64,000 bases of DNA, from contig JAMPFJ010000005.1 in NCBI GenBank assembly GCA_023664535.1, forward strand, positions 48,001 to 112,000. The letters run 5' to 3'. Position 1 is the stretch's first letter, and each line of letters begins with the position of its first letter. This document shows positions 1-7,415 of the stretch, in pieces. The position numbers and the translations under genes were made by a program. Origin of the DNA: Bacteroidales bacterium. Its GTDB lineage: Bacteria; Bacillota; Clostridia; Lachnospirales; Lachnospiraceae. The notes beneath the pieces are model-generated. The model saw only the letters and a program-made list of their open reading frames with translations, did not search any database and was not told the DNA's origin.

Positions 1-1
1 G

Positions 2-235
2 TTCCGGTACGGACAGTATGACGGTTACGGTATTTTATATACCCGGGACGGGGAAATGAAATATGAGGGTAATTTTTTACTGGGAAAATACCACGGAACC
101 GGAAAGTTATATAATCCCCTTACCGGAGAGGTAACCCAGGAGGGAGAGTTCAGAAACAATATTCTGGTCACCCCCGCTTTGGAGGATGCCGGAAAAACAG
201 GAGAGGAGTGGCAGAATGGAGAGAGCACATTTTAA
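2..235 (+). CDS. MORN-repeat protein, 3' end only
   Basis: The reading frame is open from the left edge, so the start lies outside the window; 77 residues remain. Two MORN-type repeats are visible: a Y-x-G-Q-Y-x-G-Y-G unit, then a second unit of the form Y-E-G-N-F-x-x-G-K-Y-x-G-x-G-x-L-Y. MORN repeats form elongated beta sheets and usually serve as adaptor or scaffold modules; no catalytic domain is visible in the part seen. The stop overlaps the start of the next gene by 20 bp, so the two are translationally coupled. Context suggests it belongs to the same injection-system operon. The role of this protein is unknown. Confidence 0.7.
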   Translation, partial: FRYGQYDGYGILYTRDGEMKYEGNFLLGKYHGTGKLYNPLTGEVTQEGEFRNNILVTPALEDAGKTGEEWQNGESTF

Positions 236-767
236 AATTTCCGGGGTGGGAGACAGGCTGTTGGAGCTTCTCCGGGTTTCGTTAGAGAGAGAGCTTGATA
301 TCGGAAAGGAGCAAATCGGAACAGGCATACCCGGCGAAAATGAACAGCTTACCCTTTGTGTCTATTTGTATGATATCAGAAAAAATCCGGATATTCCGCA
401 GTCCCGGATGGTGTCAGCCGGCGCAGCCGAACTGCGGTATCCGTCCTATTATTACGATTTGTATTATATGCTTATCCCCTATTCCGGTAGTGACAGAAAA
501 TACAGGGTGGAGGAGGAAATCCGGATACTGGACATACTGCTGCAAATGCTTGGGGATACTCATCGTTTGGACGGGACAGAGGAGGAGATTATACTGCTGG
601 ATATGGATTTTGAAGAAAAAGCAAGGATATGGTCGGGCTTAGAAAGGCCTATGCGCACCGCTTTATATTGTAAAATCGGACCGGTGGAAATACCGTCGTC
701 GAGAAGAAAAGCGGTAAAGCGGGTTACCGATATCCGGATGGATTTTGTGGAAAAGGAGAAGGGTTGA
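216..767 (+). CDS. DUF4255 / Pvc16-like protein, probable eCIS tail cap
   Basis: Protein of 183 residues. An in-frame ATG at 186 also exists, but the ATG at 216 has a GAGGAGTG ribosome binding site at the right distance and is preferred. The sequence follows the DUF4255 (Pvc16 N-terminal) pattern: an N-terminal helix with paired leucines (GVGDRLLELL), a central strand CVYLYDIRKN near residue 45, a YYYDLYYMLIPYSG strand near residue 80, and a helix with LQMLGDTH. In extracellular contractile injection systems such as PVC and Afp this family is thought to cap the tube or sheath terminus. It is followed within 3 bp by a PAAR-like gene, as in those loci. The family call is from pattern recognition only. 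Confidence 0.7.
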   Translation: MERAHFKISGVGDRLLELLRVSLERELDIGKEQIGTGIPGENEQLTLCVYLYDIRKNPDIPQSRMVSAGAAELRYPSYYYDLYYMLIPYSGSDRKYRVEEEIRILDILLQMLGDTHRLDGTEEEIILLDMDFEEKARIWSGLERPMRTALYCKIGPVEIPSSRRKAVKRVTDIRMDFVEKEKG

Positions 768-770
768 CTT

Positions 771-1157
771 ATGGGAAATATGGTTTGCGGAGGTGCAATG
801 TGCGCCTGCTCCTTTGGTATGGCGCCCTCGGTGCTTATGGTTACGCCGGAAAATAAAACACTGACCACGATGCCGCTGGCAACGGTTATGGATAATGTGC
901 CGATGAAAAATATTCTGCCCTTTGGCGTGTGCAGCAGTCCGGCGAATCCGGCAGTGGCTTCCGCCACGGCGGCAGCGCTGGGCGTGCTGACGCCGATGCC
1001 GTGCATACCGGTGATTGTAGCGCCCTGGGCGCCCGGAAGCACAAAGGTGCTGATTACTAATAAGCCGGCGTTAACCGGAACATCGAAATTAAGCTGTGCT
1101 TATGGCGGGGTAATACAGATTTCCAATCCGGGGACATTAACCATTTCCACTACATAG
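771..1157 (+). CDS. DUF4280 PAAR-like spike-tip protein
   Basis: Protein of 128 residues, the usual length for DUF4280. Hallmarks are the N-terminal VCGGAMCACSFG segment, a central proline-cysteine stretch (MPCIPVIVAPW) and the C-terminal LSCAYGGVI strand, with short beta-rich repeats throughout, as in PAAR-type folds. PAAR-like proteins form the conical tip of the spike on contractile injection systems (T6SS, eCIS). The gene starts 3 bp after the DUF4255 gene and is followed 13 bp later by the membrane sensor, so all are in one operon. The cysteines and histidine-poor core differ from classical PAAR zinc sites, as is usual in DUF4280. The injection-system role is inferred from family and neighbours. 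Confidence 0.8.
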   Translation: MGNMVCGGAMCACSFGMAPSVLMVTPENKTLTTMPLATVMDNVPMKNILPFGVCSSPANPAVASATAAALGVLTPMPCIPVIVAPWAPGSTKVLITNKPALTGTSKLSCAYGGVIQISNPGTLTISTT

Positions 1158-1170
1158 AAAGGTCGGACAG

Positions 1171-2865
1171 ATGAAGATAAAATTTGGGTTAAGGATTAAA
1201 TTTACATTGCTGTTTATCGGACTTATCCTGCTGATGGTGTCGGCAGTATTGTATCAGCGGTTTAACGGTCTTAAAGCGGAACGGCAGCTCAATTATGCCA
1301 TTTCCGTTGCCCGGGTAGTGGAGGGCATGGTAAATGAAGAAGGGCTTCGGCATTATATGGAAACCGGCGAGGAGGATAAAGGCTATGGGAGCCTTATCAG
1401 TGAAATGACGGAGCTTTTGCAAAATGCTAATGTGTATTACCTGTATGTGGTAACCGTGGAGACGGAGGAAAGCGGGAAATACATTTTTGATTTGAAAAAG
1501 GAGGGGACGGAGGCAGTTTGGAATCATCGACTGGGAGAAAACAGTAATTTAAAGGCGAATTATCCCGGGCTGTCAGAGGTTTTGGCATCCAAAGAGGCGA
1601 GCACGGGTTTTGACCGGATGGTTAGCAACGGCGAAAAGCTGGATTCGGTATATGTCCCGGTTCTGGATGAACGGGAAGAGGTAATCGCCTTTGTGGGTGT
1701 GGATTTTAAGGAAGAGGGCATGGCAAAGGAAACCATGGAGATGATTCGGCGGGCAAAAAACGACGGTTCCGGGGGAATCATTTTCGGCGCCTGTGCCCTG
1801 CTCTGCTTACTCCTTCTTTTTTTCATGGTATGGTTTTCCGTTCTGCGTCCGGTGTACCGCCTGCAGGAGCATGCGGAGCAGATAGAAAGGGGAAATTTTC
1901 ATTATGAAACCCCGGTCAGGGGGCATGACGAGCTTAGTGAAATAACGGAGGTTTTTAACCGGATGTCCAGGCATATAGCGGAAAATATCGGAGAAATGCA
2001 GATATTAAGCGATGCCTATTACAAATATGTACCGTCGAAGATATTAACCCTGTTGAAGAAAAAAAGTATTGTGGAGGTAAAGCCGGGGGATGCCGAAAGC
2101 GCCATGCTCACCGTGTTTTCCCTGCAGATGGCAGAGTTTGCCACGACAATCCGGAAAAAGAGCACAACGGAGATGGTGGATTCCATTAACCGGGTGCTGC
2201 GGGTAAGCGTTCCTGCGGTGGCGGACAGAGGAGGAATGATAGAGGGATTTCAGCACGCCGGGTTTACGGCGCTGTTTGAGCAAAAGGGTGAGGCGGCGCT
2301 GTCGGGAGCGGTTGCGATATGCCAGACCCTTAACCGGATGGCACGGCAGAAGCAGATAGAAAAAAATCAGGCGGGAATAGGCATTGCCTATGGTGAAGTT
2401 ACACTTGGCATTGTGGGGCAGGAAATGCGGATGGCGGCGGTGATGTTTTCCCAATACAAGGATGCTGCCTGCTGGCTGCAGCAGATTGCCTGCCGGTATC
2501 AGGCACATATTCTGATTACCCGGACTGCCGCCGATAATATTCCCGGGTTTTATGATACCTATCATGTCCGGAATCTGGGATTTTTACATAACAGCTATAC
2601 CGGGTATACCGACCGGATTTATGATGTATACGACGGGGATGCCGAGGAGGAGAAGGAATTAAAGAACGCCACAAAGGCAGATTTTGAAAAGGGTGTGGAG
2701 TTATACTGCATGAAGGATTTTCCGGAGGCGCGCCGGAAATTCATTGCAGTGTTGAAACGGTTCAGGAGAGACAGGGCGGCGAAGGAATATCTGAATTTGT
2801 GCGACCGGTACTGCCGTCAGGAAAATCAACAGGATATCGAGATTTATTTTACGAAGATGGAGTAA
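1171..2865 (+). CDS. Membrane sensor with HAMP and degenerate class III cyclase domain
   Basis: Protein of 564 residues. Layout: TM helix at about residues 9-27, extracytoplasmic sensor domain (about 28-200), second TM at about 201-224, HAMP linker (about 225-280), a class III nucleotidyl cyclase-like domain (about 285-460) that begins with the usual YVPSKILTLL lead-in, and a C-terminal helical tail that resembles a TPR pair (about 480-564). Active cyclases carry one metal-binding Asp in a FSDIR-like motif and a second in a GDA motif. Here these read TVFSLQM and FQHAGFTALF, so both aspartates are missing and catalysis is unlikely. Its place directly behind the PAAR-like gene suggests a regulatory or assembly role for the injection system; this is inference. 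Confidence 0.7.
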   Translation: MKIKFGLRIKFTLLFIGLILLMVSAVLYQRFNGLKAERQLNYAISVARVVEGMVNEEGLRHYMETGEEDKGYGSLISEMTELLQNANVYYLYVVTVETEESGKYIFDLKKEGTEAVWNHRLGENSNLKANYPGLSEVLASKEASTGFDRMVSNGEKLDSVYVPVLDEREEVIAFVGVDFKEEGMAKETMEMIRRAKNDGSGGIIFGACALLCLLLLFFMVWFSVLRPVYRLQEHAEQIERGNFHYETPVRGHDELSEITEVFNRMSRHIAENIGEMQILSDAYYKYVPSKILTLLKKKSIVEVKPGDAESAMLTVFSLQMAEFATTIRKKSTTEMVDSINRVLRVSVPAVADRGGMIEGFQHAGFTALFEQKGEAALSGAVAICQTLNRMARQKQIEKNQAGIGIAYGEVTLGIVGQEMRMAAVMFSQYKDAACWLQQIACRYQAHILITRTAADNIPGFYDTYHVRNLGFLHNSYTGYTDRIYDVYDGDAEEEKELKNATKADFEKGVELYCMKDFPEARRKFIAVLKRFRRDRAAKEYLNLCDRYCRQENQQDIEIYFTKME

Positions 2866-2881
2866 AAAGATGAGGGACAGC

Positions 2882-3553
2882 ATGGAAAGAAGAATAAACG
2901 TATGCGTAGAGCTTAAGGATGCATTGACCAACAGAAGGCTGGAGCAGGGGGAGCTTTTAATCCGAATCAACGGATTTTCGCCGCTGGCGAAAAAGGAGGA
3001 CGGATATTATGTCTTTCCGGAGATTAAGGAAGAAGAGCTTGAAATAAAAGCAGCGGGTATCGGTTATGCGGAACGGAGCTGCAGGCTGTCCCTTGCGGAT
3101 TTTTGGGAGACAAAAAAGGTAACTGTCCTGCCGGGGCTGCTGCTGGACAACCGGGCAGGTTTTTTGCTGATTTCCGTAAGGCTTTGTCCTGATGAACGCT
3201 ATATTCTGCCTGCCGGATACAAACGGATTATGCTGACGGGAGAACCGATGGAAGAGATTCCAATCATCGGAAACGGGGAAAACCCGTATCTGCTGGCGGC
3301 GGATTATCAGGGAGGGGAAATAATGGAAATACTGTTTCCGGAAAGGATTGAGGCAGCGGGAATGCAGCTTCGCATTTCGGAAAAGGATGGAAGGAGACAG
3401 GAGGATTTTACGATAGTGGAAGCCGGAAAGCCGTTCCAGTATAGGATTAGCGGTAAATTAGAGGGGAATTACAGCAGGGGAAGCAGAATCTATGAATGGT
3501 ATTCCGTTCAGGCGGACGAGCAGGGAAAGGCATATGCGGTAGTAAAGGAATAG
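2882..3553 (+). CDS. Beta-rich protein of unknown function, eCIS-linked
   Basis: Protein of 223 residues that I do not recognise. The ATG at 2882 has GAGGG five bases upstream and is preferred over an in-frame ATG at 2870, which lacks a good ribosome binding site. No signal peptide or membrane segment is visible. The first 90 residues look like a small beta sandwich (VELKDALTNRRL, then GELLIRING, then DGYYVFPEI, LEIKAAGIGYAE), similar in style to carboxypeptidase-regulatory or Ig-like carrier domains; the rest is also strand-rich. It follows the sensor gene at 16 bp and is the last clear gene before the terminator, so it is probably a structural or adaptor part of the injection-system locus. 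Confidence 0.55.
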   Translation: MERRINVCVELKDALTNRRLEQGELLIRINGFSPLAKKEDGYYVFPEIKEEELEIKAAGIGYAERSCRLSLADFWETKKVTVLPGLLLDNRAGFLLISVRLCPDERYILPAGYKRIMLTGEPMEEIPIIGNGENPYLLAADYQGGEIMEILFPERIEAAGMQLRISEKDGRRQEDFTIVEAGKPFQYRISGKLEGNYSRGSRIYEWYSVQADEQGKAYAVVKE

Positions 3554-3564
3554 AAAAGTCCGGG

Positions 3565-3735
3565 ATGCAAGACAGGGAGAAAAAAATTCCGGAGTTAATG
3601 GAAAGAAACCGGAAAAAGGAAGAAAAGGCGGGAAAAACGGCGGACTTTTTTGGGATAAATATTGAAATGAAAAGGAATATTTTATATGATTATATTGTAC
3701 AAAAGAGAAAGCTGATATACAAGCAGCAAAGATAG
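3565..3735 (+). CDS. Small lysine-rich hypothetical ORF
   Basis: An ORF of 56 residues from ATG 3565, or 45 from ATG 3598, which has GGAG upstream. It is rich in Lys, Arg and Glu, and the C-terminal part (MKRNILYDYIVQKRKLIYKQQR minus its ends) could form an amphipathic helix. It sits between the last injection-system gene and the terminator, and its stop overlaps the first bases of the terminator stem. No family recognised. It may be a real small gene or just 3' untranslated sequence. Confidence 0.35.
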   Translation: MQDREKKIPELMERNRKKEEKAGKTADFFGINIEMKRNILYDYIVQKRKLIYKQQR

Positions 3736-3779
3736 AGAGAAGAAACAGGATTGAACGGGGTTGTTTCTTCTCTCTTTTT
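3734..3779 (+). terminator. Strong intrinsic terminator of the eCIS-like operon
   Basis: A perfect 14-bp stem (3734-3747 with 3762-3775), a 14-base loop and a T run. It ends the operon that begins left of the window. Confidence 0.9.
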
Positions 3780-3819
3780 GCAGTATAGTTAATATATGAA
3801 AAATAAGACGAGGGAACAA

Positions 3820-4470
3820 ATGAAAAGAAATATTATTTTATTGATGTTAACCGGTTTACTCATCCTGCTTTTCGGTCTGGGAATCCCGTTTTCTTCCCGT
3901 GCGTATACGGAGGAGGAAAAGGCGCAGGCAAAGGCATGGCTGTCCGCACATGGATACTCGCCGGATGCCGGCGGCGCCAGCCAGGCATATCAGGATTATT
4001 TAGACGGAAAGTTTGATGAGGAGCTGGGAATTACGGACAACACGACGGAGGAAGCATCCACAGAGAAAGAAAATGGCGGCGGGGATAAGGATGCAGGAAG
4101 ACCGATTGGCGCAAAAGACCCGAGGGAAAAGAAAAAAACGGATAAGGGAAAGGAGCCGGCAAAGGGCAGTACGGAGGCTTCCTCTTCGGAAGCGGAGACT
4201 TCGGAAGAGCAGGCAGAGAATCCGGTAAGGCAGACAATGGAGGAAGCCGTTTCGGAAGATACGACGGTGGAAAACGAAACTGAGGATACCGTTAAGGAGA
4301 ACAAAACAGCGGACGGGGAGAAGACCATTTCAGAGGAGAAACAGGAGGGACAGACGGTAACGGTATCCCAGTCACAGAACGGGGACAGTCACGGAGAAAC
4401 CGGCCTGATTATCTTTCTTTCTGTTATGCTGGTGGCAATTATAGTGGGTATCTTTATGTTATTAAAATAG
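3820..4470 (+). CDS. Secreted, membrane-anchored protein with acidic linker
   Basis: Protein of 216 residues. The ATG at 3820 has GAGGG at 5-base spacing; the upstream ATG at 3796 has no such site. An N-terminal hydrophobic segment (IILLMLTGLLILLFGLGI) ends in SSRAY, a plausible signal-peptidase site. A short helical domain follows (EEEKAQAKAWLSAHGYSPDA, about residues 30-70), then about 110 residues of Glu/Thr/Ser/Lys-rich linker, then a C-terminal TM helix (LIIFLSVMLVAIIVGIFMLL). The short helix resembles a small substrate- or peptidoglycan-interaction unit, but I do not recognise it. It is followed 7 bp later by the VanZ-like gene. Confidence 0.6.
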   Translation: MKRNIILLMLTGLLILLFGLGIPFSSRAYTEEEKAQAKAWLSAHGYSPDAGGASQAYQDYLDGKFDEELGITDNTTEEASTEKENGGGDKDAGRPIGAKDPREKKKTDKGKEPAKGSTEASSSEAETSEEQAENPVRQTMEEAVSEDTTVENETEDTVKENKTADGEKTISEEKQEGQTVTVSQSQNGDSHGETGLIIFLSVMLVAIIVGIFMLLK

Positions 4471-4477
4471 GTAGCGG

Positions 4478-4948
4478 ATGATGAAAAAATATGGTGCACT
4501 AATCTTATTATTGGGCTGGGTAGCGCTGGTGCTTTTCCTCTCTTTTCAAGGCGGGCAGGAGACGGCGGAAACCAGCCGGCATTTTACGGAGCGGGTGTTA
4601 GAATGGATGACAAGGCAGGTCCCGGACTGGCAGACGGTTGCTCTGTGGGATAATCGGTTTCGTTTTGCAGCGCATTTTGTTTTATTTTTTTTATACGGCA
4701 TAATCAGTATGCCGGCGCTGGCGGTCTTAGTTAAACGGAAAAGGATGGCTGCACTGCTTTCGGCGGGCTCCGGCATTGCGCTGGCTGTTTTTTCCGAAAC
4801 CGGCAAGCTGTTTATCCCGGAAAGACATTGCAGTCTGGTAGAGATGCTGGTAAATATTGCCGGTGTGCTTGCCGGCATGATATTAGCGGCGGGGCTTCGT
4901 GCCCTGTGGAGATATCTGGCTGACAAATGCTTGCTTCACTCGAAGTAA
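4478..4948 (+). CDS. VanZ-like family membrane protein
   Basis: Protein of 156 residues with four membrane segments. VanZ-family marks are the FLSFQGG motif after TM1, a conserved H-F-V-L-F-F-L-Y-G segment in TM2 preceded by Arg, and E-T-G-K-L-F-I-P-E-R-H then S-L-V-E-M-L-V-N-I-A-G in the second half. VanZ itself gives low-level teicoplanin resistance; most family members in commensal Firmicutes have no proven role. It probably forms a two-gene unit with the upstream acidic-linker protein. The promoter of the next gene overlaps its last codons. Confidence 0.8.
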   Translation: MMKKYGALILLLGWVALVLFLSFQGGQETAETSRHFTERVLEWMTRQVPDWQTVALWDNRFRFAAHFVLFFLYGIISMPALAVLVKRKRMAALLSAGSGIALAVFSETGKLFIPERHCSLVEMLVNIAGVLAGMILAAGLRALWRYLADKCLLHSK

Positions 4949-4959
4949 AATGGTATAAT
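4931..4959 (+). promoter_or_regulatory. Sigma-A promoter of the aldolase gene
   Basis: TTGCTT at 4931-4936, a 17-bp spacer, and TATAAT at 4954-4959. It lies over the end of the VanZ-like gene, so the aldolase has its own promoter. Confidence 0.85.
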
Positions 4960-5024
4960 CAACACAGGTGTGCAGGTACCATATTTTACCTGTGAATTTT
5001 TAAGAAGACGGAGGAATATTTTTT

Positions 5025-5888
5025 ATGTTAGTATCAGCAGAAGAAATGCTAAAAAAGGCGAAAGCCGGTAAGTATGCGGTTGGTCAGTTCAACATCAATA
5101 ACCTTGAGTGGACAAAGTCAATTCTTTTAACCGCACAGGAGTTAAACAGTCCGGTTATCCTTGGTGTATCCGAGGGTGCAGGAAAGTATATGACAGGTTA
5201 TAAAACCGTTGCCGCAATGGTAGACGCAATGGTAGACAGTCTGGGAATTACGGTTCCGGTAGCGCTTCATTTAGACCACGGTTCATATGAAGGTGCAAAG
5301 GCATGTATAGAAGCAGGTTTTTCTTCTATTATGTTTGACGGCTCCCATTATCCGATTGAGGAGAATGTGGCAAAGACAAAGGAATTAGTAGCCATTTGTA
5401 AGGAAAAAGGACTTTCCCTTGAGGCCGAGGTAGGCTCCATCGGCGGTGAAGAGGACGGAGTTGTAGGCGCCGGTGAATGTGCTGACCCGGATGAGTGTAA
5501 GGCAGTTGCCGATTTAGGCGTAACCATGCTGGCAGCAGGTATCGGTAATATTCACGGAAAATATCCGGAAAACTGGGCAGGCTTAAGCTTTGATACGTTA
5601 GAGGCAATTCAGCAGAAGACCGGGGACATGCCTTTAGTATTACACGGCGGTACAGGTATTCCCGAGGATATGATTAAGAAGGCAATTTCTCTTGGCGTTG
5701 CTAAAATTAACGTAAATACGGAGTGCCAGTTATCCTTTGCGGATGCTACCCGTAAGTATATCGAAGCAGGTAAGGACTTAGAGGGTAAGGGCTTTGACCC
5801 GCGTAAGCTGCTGGCTCCGGGTGCAGAGGCAATCAAAGCGACCGTTAAGGAAAAGATGGAATTATTCGGTTCTGTAGGTAAAGCGTGA
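5025..5888 (+). CDS. fba: Class II fructose-1,6-bisphosphate aldolase
   Basis: Protein of 287 residues; cleaves fructose-1,6-bisphosphate to dihydroxyacetone phosphate and glyceraldehyde-3-phosphate in cytoplasmic glycolysis. The zinc-dependent class II family is identified by LHLDHGS (Asp and His of the active site, about residue 83), SIMFDGSHY, EAEVGSIGGEEDG, GNIHGKY (zinc His) and VLHGGTGIP (third zinc His), ending with INVNTECQ. Length is typical of the class IIB subgroup, to which tagatose-bisphosphate aldolases also belong; the glycolytic enzyme is more likely because it is a single strongly promoted gene. It is monocistronic, with promoter at 4931-4959 and terminator at 5916-5957. Codon use is that of a highly expressed gene. 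Confidence 0.95.
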   Translation: MLVSAEEMLKKAKAGKYAVGQFNINNLEWTKSILLTAQELNSPVILGVSEGAGKYMTGYKTVAAMVDAMVDSLGITVPVALHLDHGSYEGAKACIEAGFSSIMFDGSHYPIEENVAKTKELVAICKEKGLSLEAEVGSIGGEEDGVVGAGECADPDECKAVADLGVTMLAAGIGNIHGKYPENWAGLSFDTLEAIQQKTGDMPLVLHGGTGIPEDMIKKAISLGVAKINVNTECQLSFADATRKYIEAGKDLEGKGFDPRKLLAPGAEAIKATVKEKMELFGSVGKA

Positions 5889-5915
5889 GCGGGAAATAAT
5901 CAATAATTAAATGAA

Positions 5916-5957
5916 AAAAGCGTTGTTACGGTGTACGGTACAGGTAACAACGCTTTT
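5916..5957 (+). terminator. Terminator of the aldolase gene
   Basis: Perfect 14-bp stem (5916-5929 with 5944-5957), whose arms carry the A and T runs. It may also work on the minus strand, where it would stop the tRNA-Pro transcript. Confidence 0.85.
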
Positions 5958-5988
5958 CATTTGCGTCAGATAGTTATTGACAGAAAAA

Positions 5989-6062
5989 TCGGGGCGACAG
6001 GATTTGAACCTGCGACCTCTTAGTCCCGAACCAAGCGCTCTACCAAACTGAGCCACGCCCCG
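5989..6062 (-). tRNA. tRNA-Pro (anticodon CGG)
   Basis: A 74-base cloverleaf on the minus strand with a 7-bp acceptor stem (CGGGGCG with CGCCCCG), T arm GCAGGTTCAAATCCTGT, and anticodon loop TTCGGGA giving CGG. The 3' CCA is not encoded. Confidence 0.95.
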
Positions 6063-6126
6063 ATATGTGCTGCATTTCTTTCCCGTCATATGCTGTTCGG
6101 AAAAGTATGCTTATCACAACTTCTAA

Positions 6127-6156
6127 AGTATATACCATTTAGGGGGGATAATGCAA
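6127..6156 (-). promoter_or_regulatory. Promoter of tRNA-Pro
   Basis: Read on the minus strand: TTGCAT (6156-6151), an 18-bp spacer and TATACT (6132-6127), about 65 bases ahead of the tRNA. Confidence 0.6.
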
Positions 6157-6243
6157 GTACTTTATGAAAAAATTTTCGATATTTAAAATATTTTTTGCCG
6201 GCTGTTTGGCTGGAATGAAAGGGAAGCTGAGGAGAGAGGGAAA

Positions 6244-7296
6244 ATGAAAGAATATTTTATGGATAGTAAAACGGAAGCCTTTCTGAAATGGGAGGGACGG
6301 ATATTGAAACAAGAGGGAACCTGTTATCTGGGCTATACGAACAGCAGTGTGTCGTTAAGAGCCCAGGGCGGTTCGCTGGCAATGTATTTTGTCACCGGTG
6401 AAAATGAGGAGATAAACCGGCCGGGACTGCGGATTTATATAGACGGAAACAGGGTATCGGAGCTGGTTTTGGATAAACGGGAGGGCTGGTATCCGATAGG
6501 GGAAATCGATGCGGCAGGGATTCATGAAATTTGTATTGTTAAGCTTACCGAGGCGGCAATGTCCTATGCCGGCTTACAGCGGATAAGGGTTGACGGCGGG
6601 GAACTCATCCGCCGGGAGAATACGCCGGATAACCGGGTGAAGGTGGAATTTATCGGGGATTCCATAACCTGTGGATACGGCGTACACGGAGAGCCGGAAA
6701 GTGAATATACCATCCGGGACGAGGACGGAGAGTGCAGCTATGCCGCATTTATGGCGAAGGAGATGAACTGGAATGCCAGGTGGATAGCCGCTTCGGGATA
6801 CGGGATGTTTGTGGGATATAGCGGAAATCCGGGAGAAAATATTCCCCGTTTGTATCCCTATGTGAATTGGTTTTTGAACAGGGAAAAGAAGCTTGAAGCG
6901 GGGGAATTTGAGCCGCAGTACATTTTTGTCAATCTGGGCAGCAATGATTCCTGGCATCTGGGCGACGAAGAGATTCTTGCCGGATTTTTGCATGCCTATG
7001 AAGATTTTCTGTACCGGTTAAAGCATTATCATCCGGACAGCGTGATTATCTGTGTGCTGGGAACGCTGTGCAAAAGGGTTTTTCCTTATGTAAAACAGGT
7101 GGCGGATAAAGTAAGGAGGGACGGGCTGGAAGGGATTTATGCGGTGGAGCTGCCTTATCACAACGTAAAGGAGGACGGTATGGCGTATATGTATCATCCA
7201 TCCATAGCCACCCAGAAAAAGGATGCCCGGAGACTGTTAGCGTTCATGCGGCAGGAAGGGCTTCTACAGGGAAATGGGCAGACAAAACACGATTGA
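6244..7296 (+). CDS. SGNH/GDSL esterase, CE2-like
   Basis: Protein of 350 residues without a signal peptide, hence cytoplasmic. The first 120 residues form a beta-sandwich domain, as in CE2 acetyl esterases; the SGNH hydrolase domain follows with GDSITCGYG (nucleophile Ser near residue 140), the Gly block (ASGYGM), the NLGSND block (oxyanion Asn) and a C-terminal HPSIATQ with catalytic His318. No Asp sits three residues before that His; CE2 enzymes commonly work with a Ser-His dyad. The likely role is removal of acetyl groups from imported oligosaccharides; the substrate is not visible in the sequence. A ribosome binding site (GAGGAGAGAGGG) precedes the ATG. It is a single gene between tRNA-Pro and bioY. 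Confidence 0.8.
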   Translation: MKEYFMDSKTEAFLKWEGRILKQEGTCYLGYTNSSVSLRAQGGSLAMYFVTGENEEINRPGLRIYIDGNRVSELVLDKREGWYPIGEIDAAGIHEICIVKLTEAAMSYAGLQRIRVDGGELIRRENTPDNRVKVEFIGDSITCGYGVHGEPESEYTIRDEDGECSYAAFMAKEMNWNARWIAASGYGMFVGYSGNPGENIPRLYPYVNWFLNREKKLEAGEFEPQYIFVNLGSNDSWHLGDEEILAGFLHAYEDFLYRLKHYHPDSVIICVLGTLCKRVFPYVKQVADKVRRDGLEGIYAVELPYHNVKEDGMAYMYHPSIATQKKDARRLLAFMRQEGLLQGNGQTKHD

Positions 7297-7321
7297 CAAA
7301 TGGAAAGCAGTATTGTATGAT
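7293..7321 (+). promoter_or_regulatory. Promoter of bioY
   Basis: TTGACA at 7293-7298, a 17-bp spacer and TATGAT at 7316-7321. Transcription would start at about 7328, at the edge of the BirA operator. Confidence 0.8.
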
Positions 7322-7331
7322 AAACCAATAA

Positions 7332-7363
7332 TTGTCAACCTTGTATTAAAAACTAGTTGACAA
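7332..7363 (+). promoter_or_regulatory. BirA operator upstream of bioY
   Basis: An inverted repeat TTGTCAAC (7332-7339) / GTTGACAA (7356-7363) with a 16-bp spacer, matching the known biotin-repressor site of Firmicutes (TTGTTAAC-N14-16-GTTAACAA). It overlaps the transcription start, so biotinyl-AMP-loaded BirA should block bioY. The repressor itself is not in the window. Confidence 0.85.
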
Positions 7364-7415
7364 TATAAGAAGCAGAAAAAGTAAAAAAACAGATGGCAGG
7401 AAAGGAAATGAGCAA

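Noticed and set aside
560..1042. 160-codon minus-strand ORF over the DUF4255/PAAR-like genes
   Set aside because: It is a shadow of two well-supported plus-strand genes and has no family resemblance.
5907..6089. Minus-strand ORF of 60 codons across tRNA-Pro
   Set aside because: It is the translation of the tRNA gene itself (GVAQFGRALGSG), a well-known artefact.
7293..7415. Riboswitch upstream of bioY
   Set aside because: The leader is short and fully explained by a promoter and a BirA operator.
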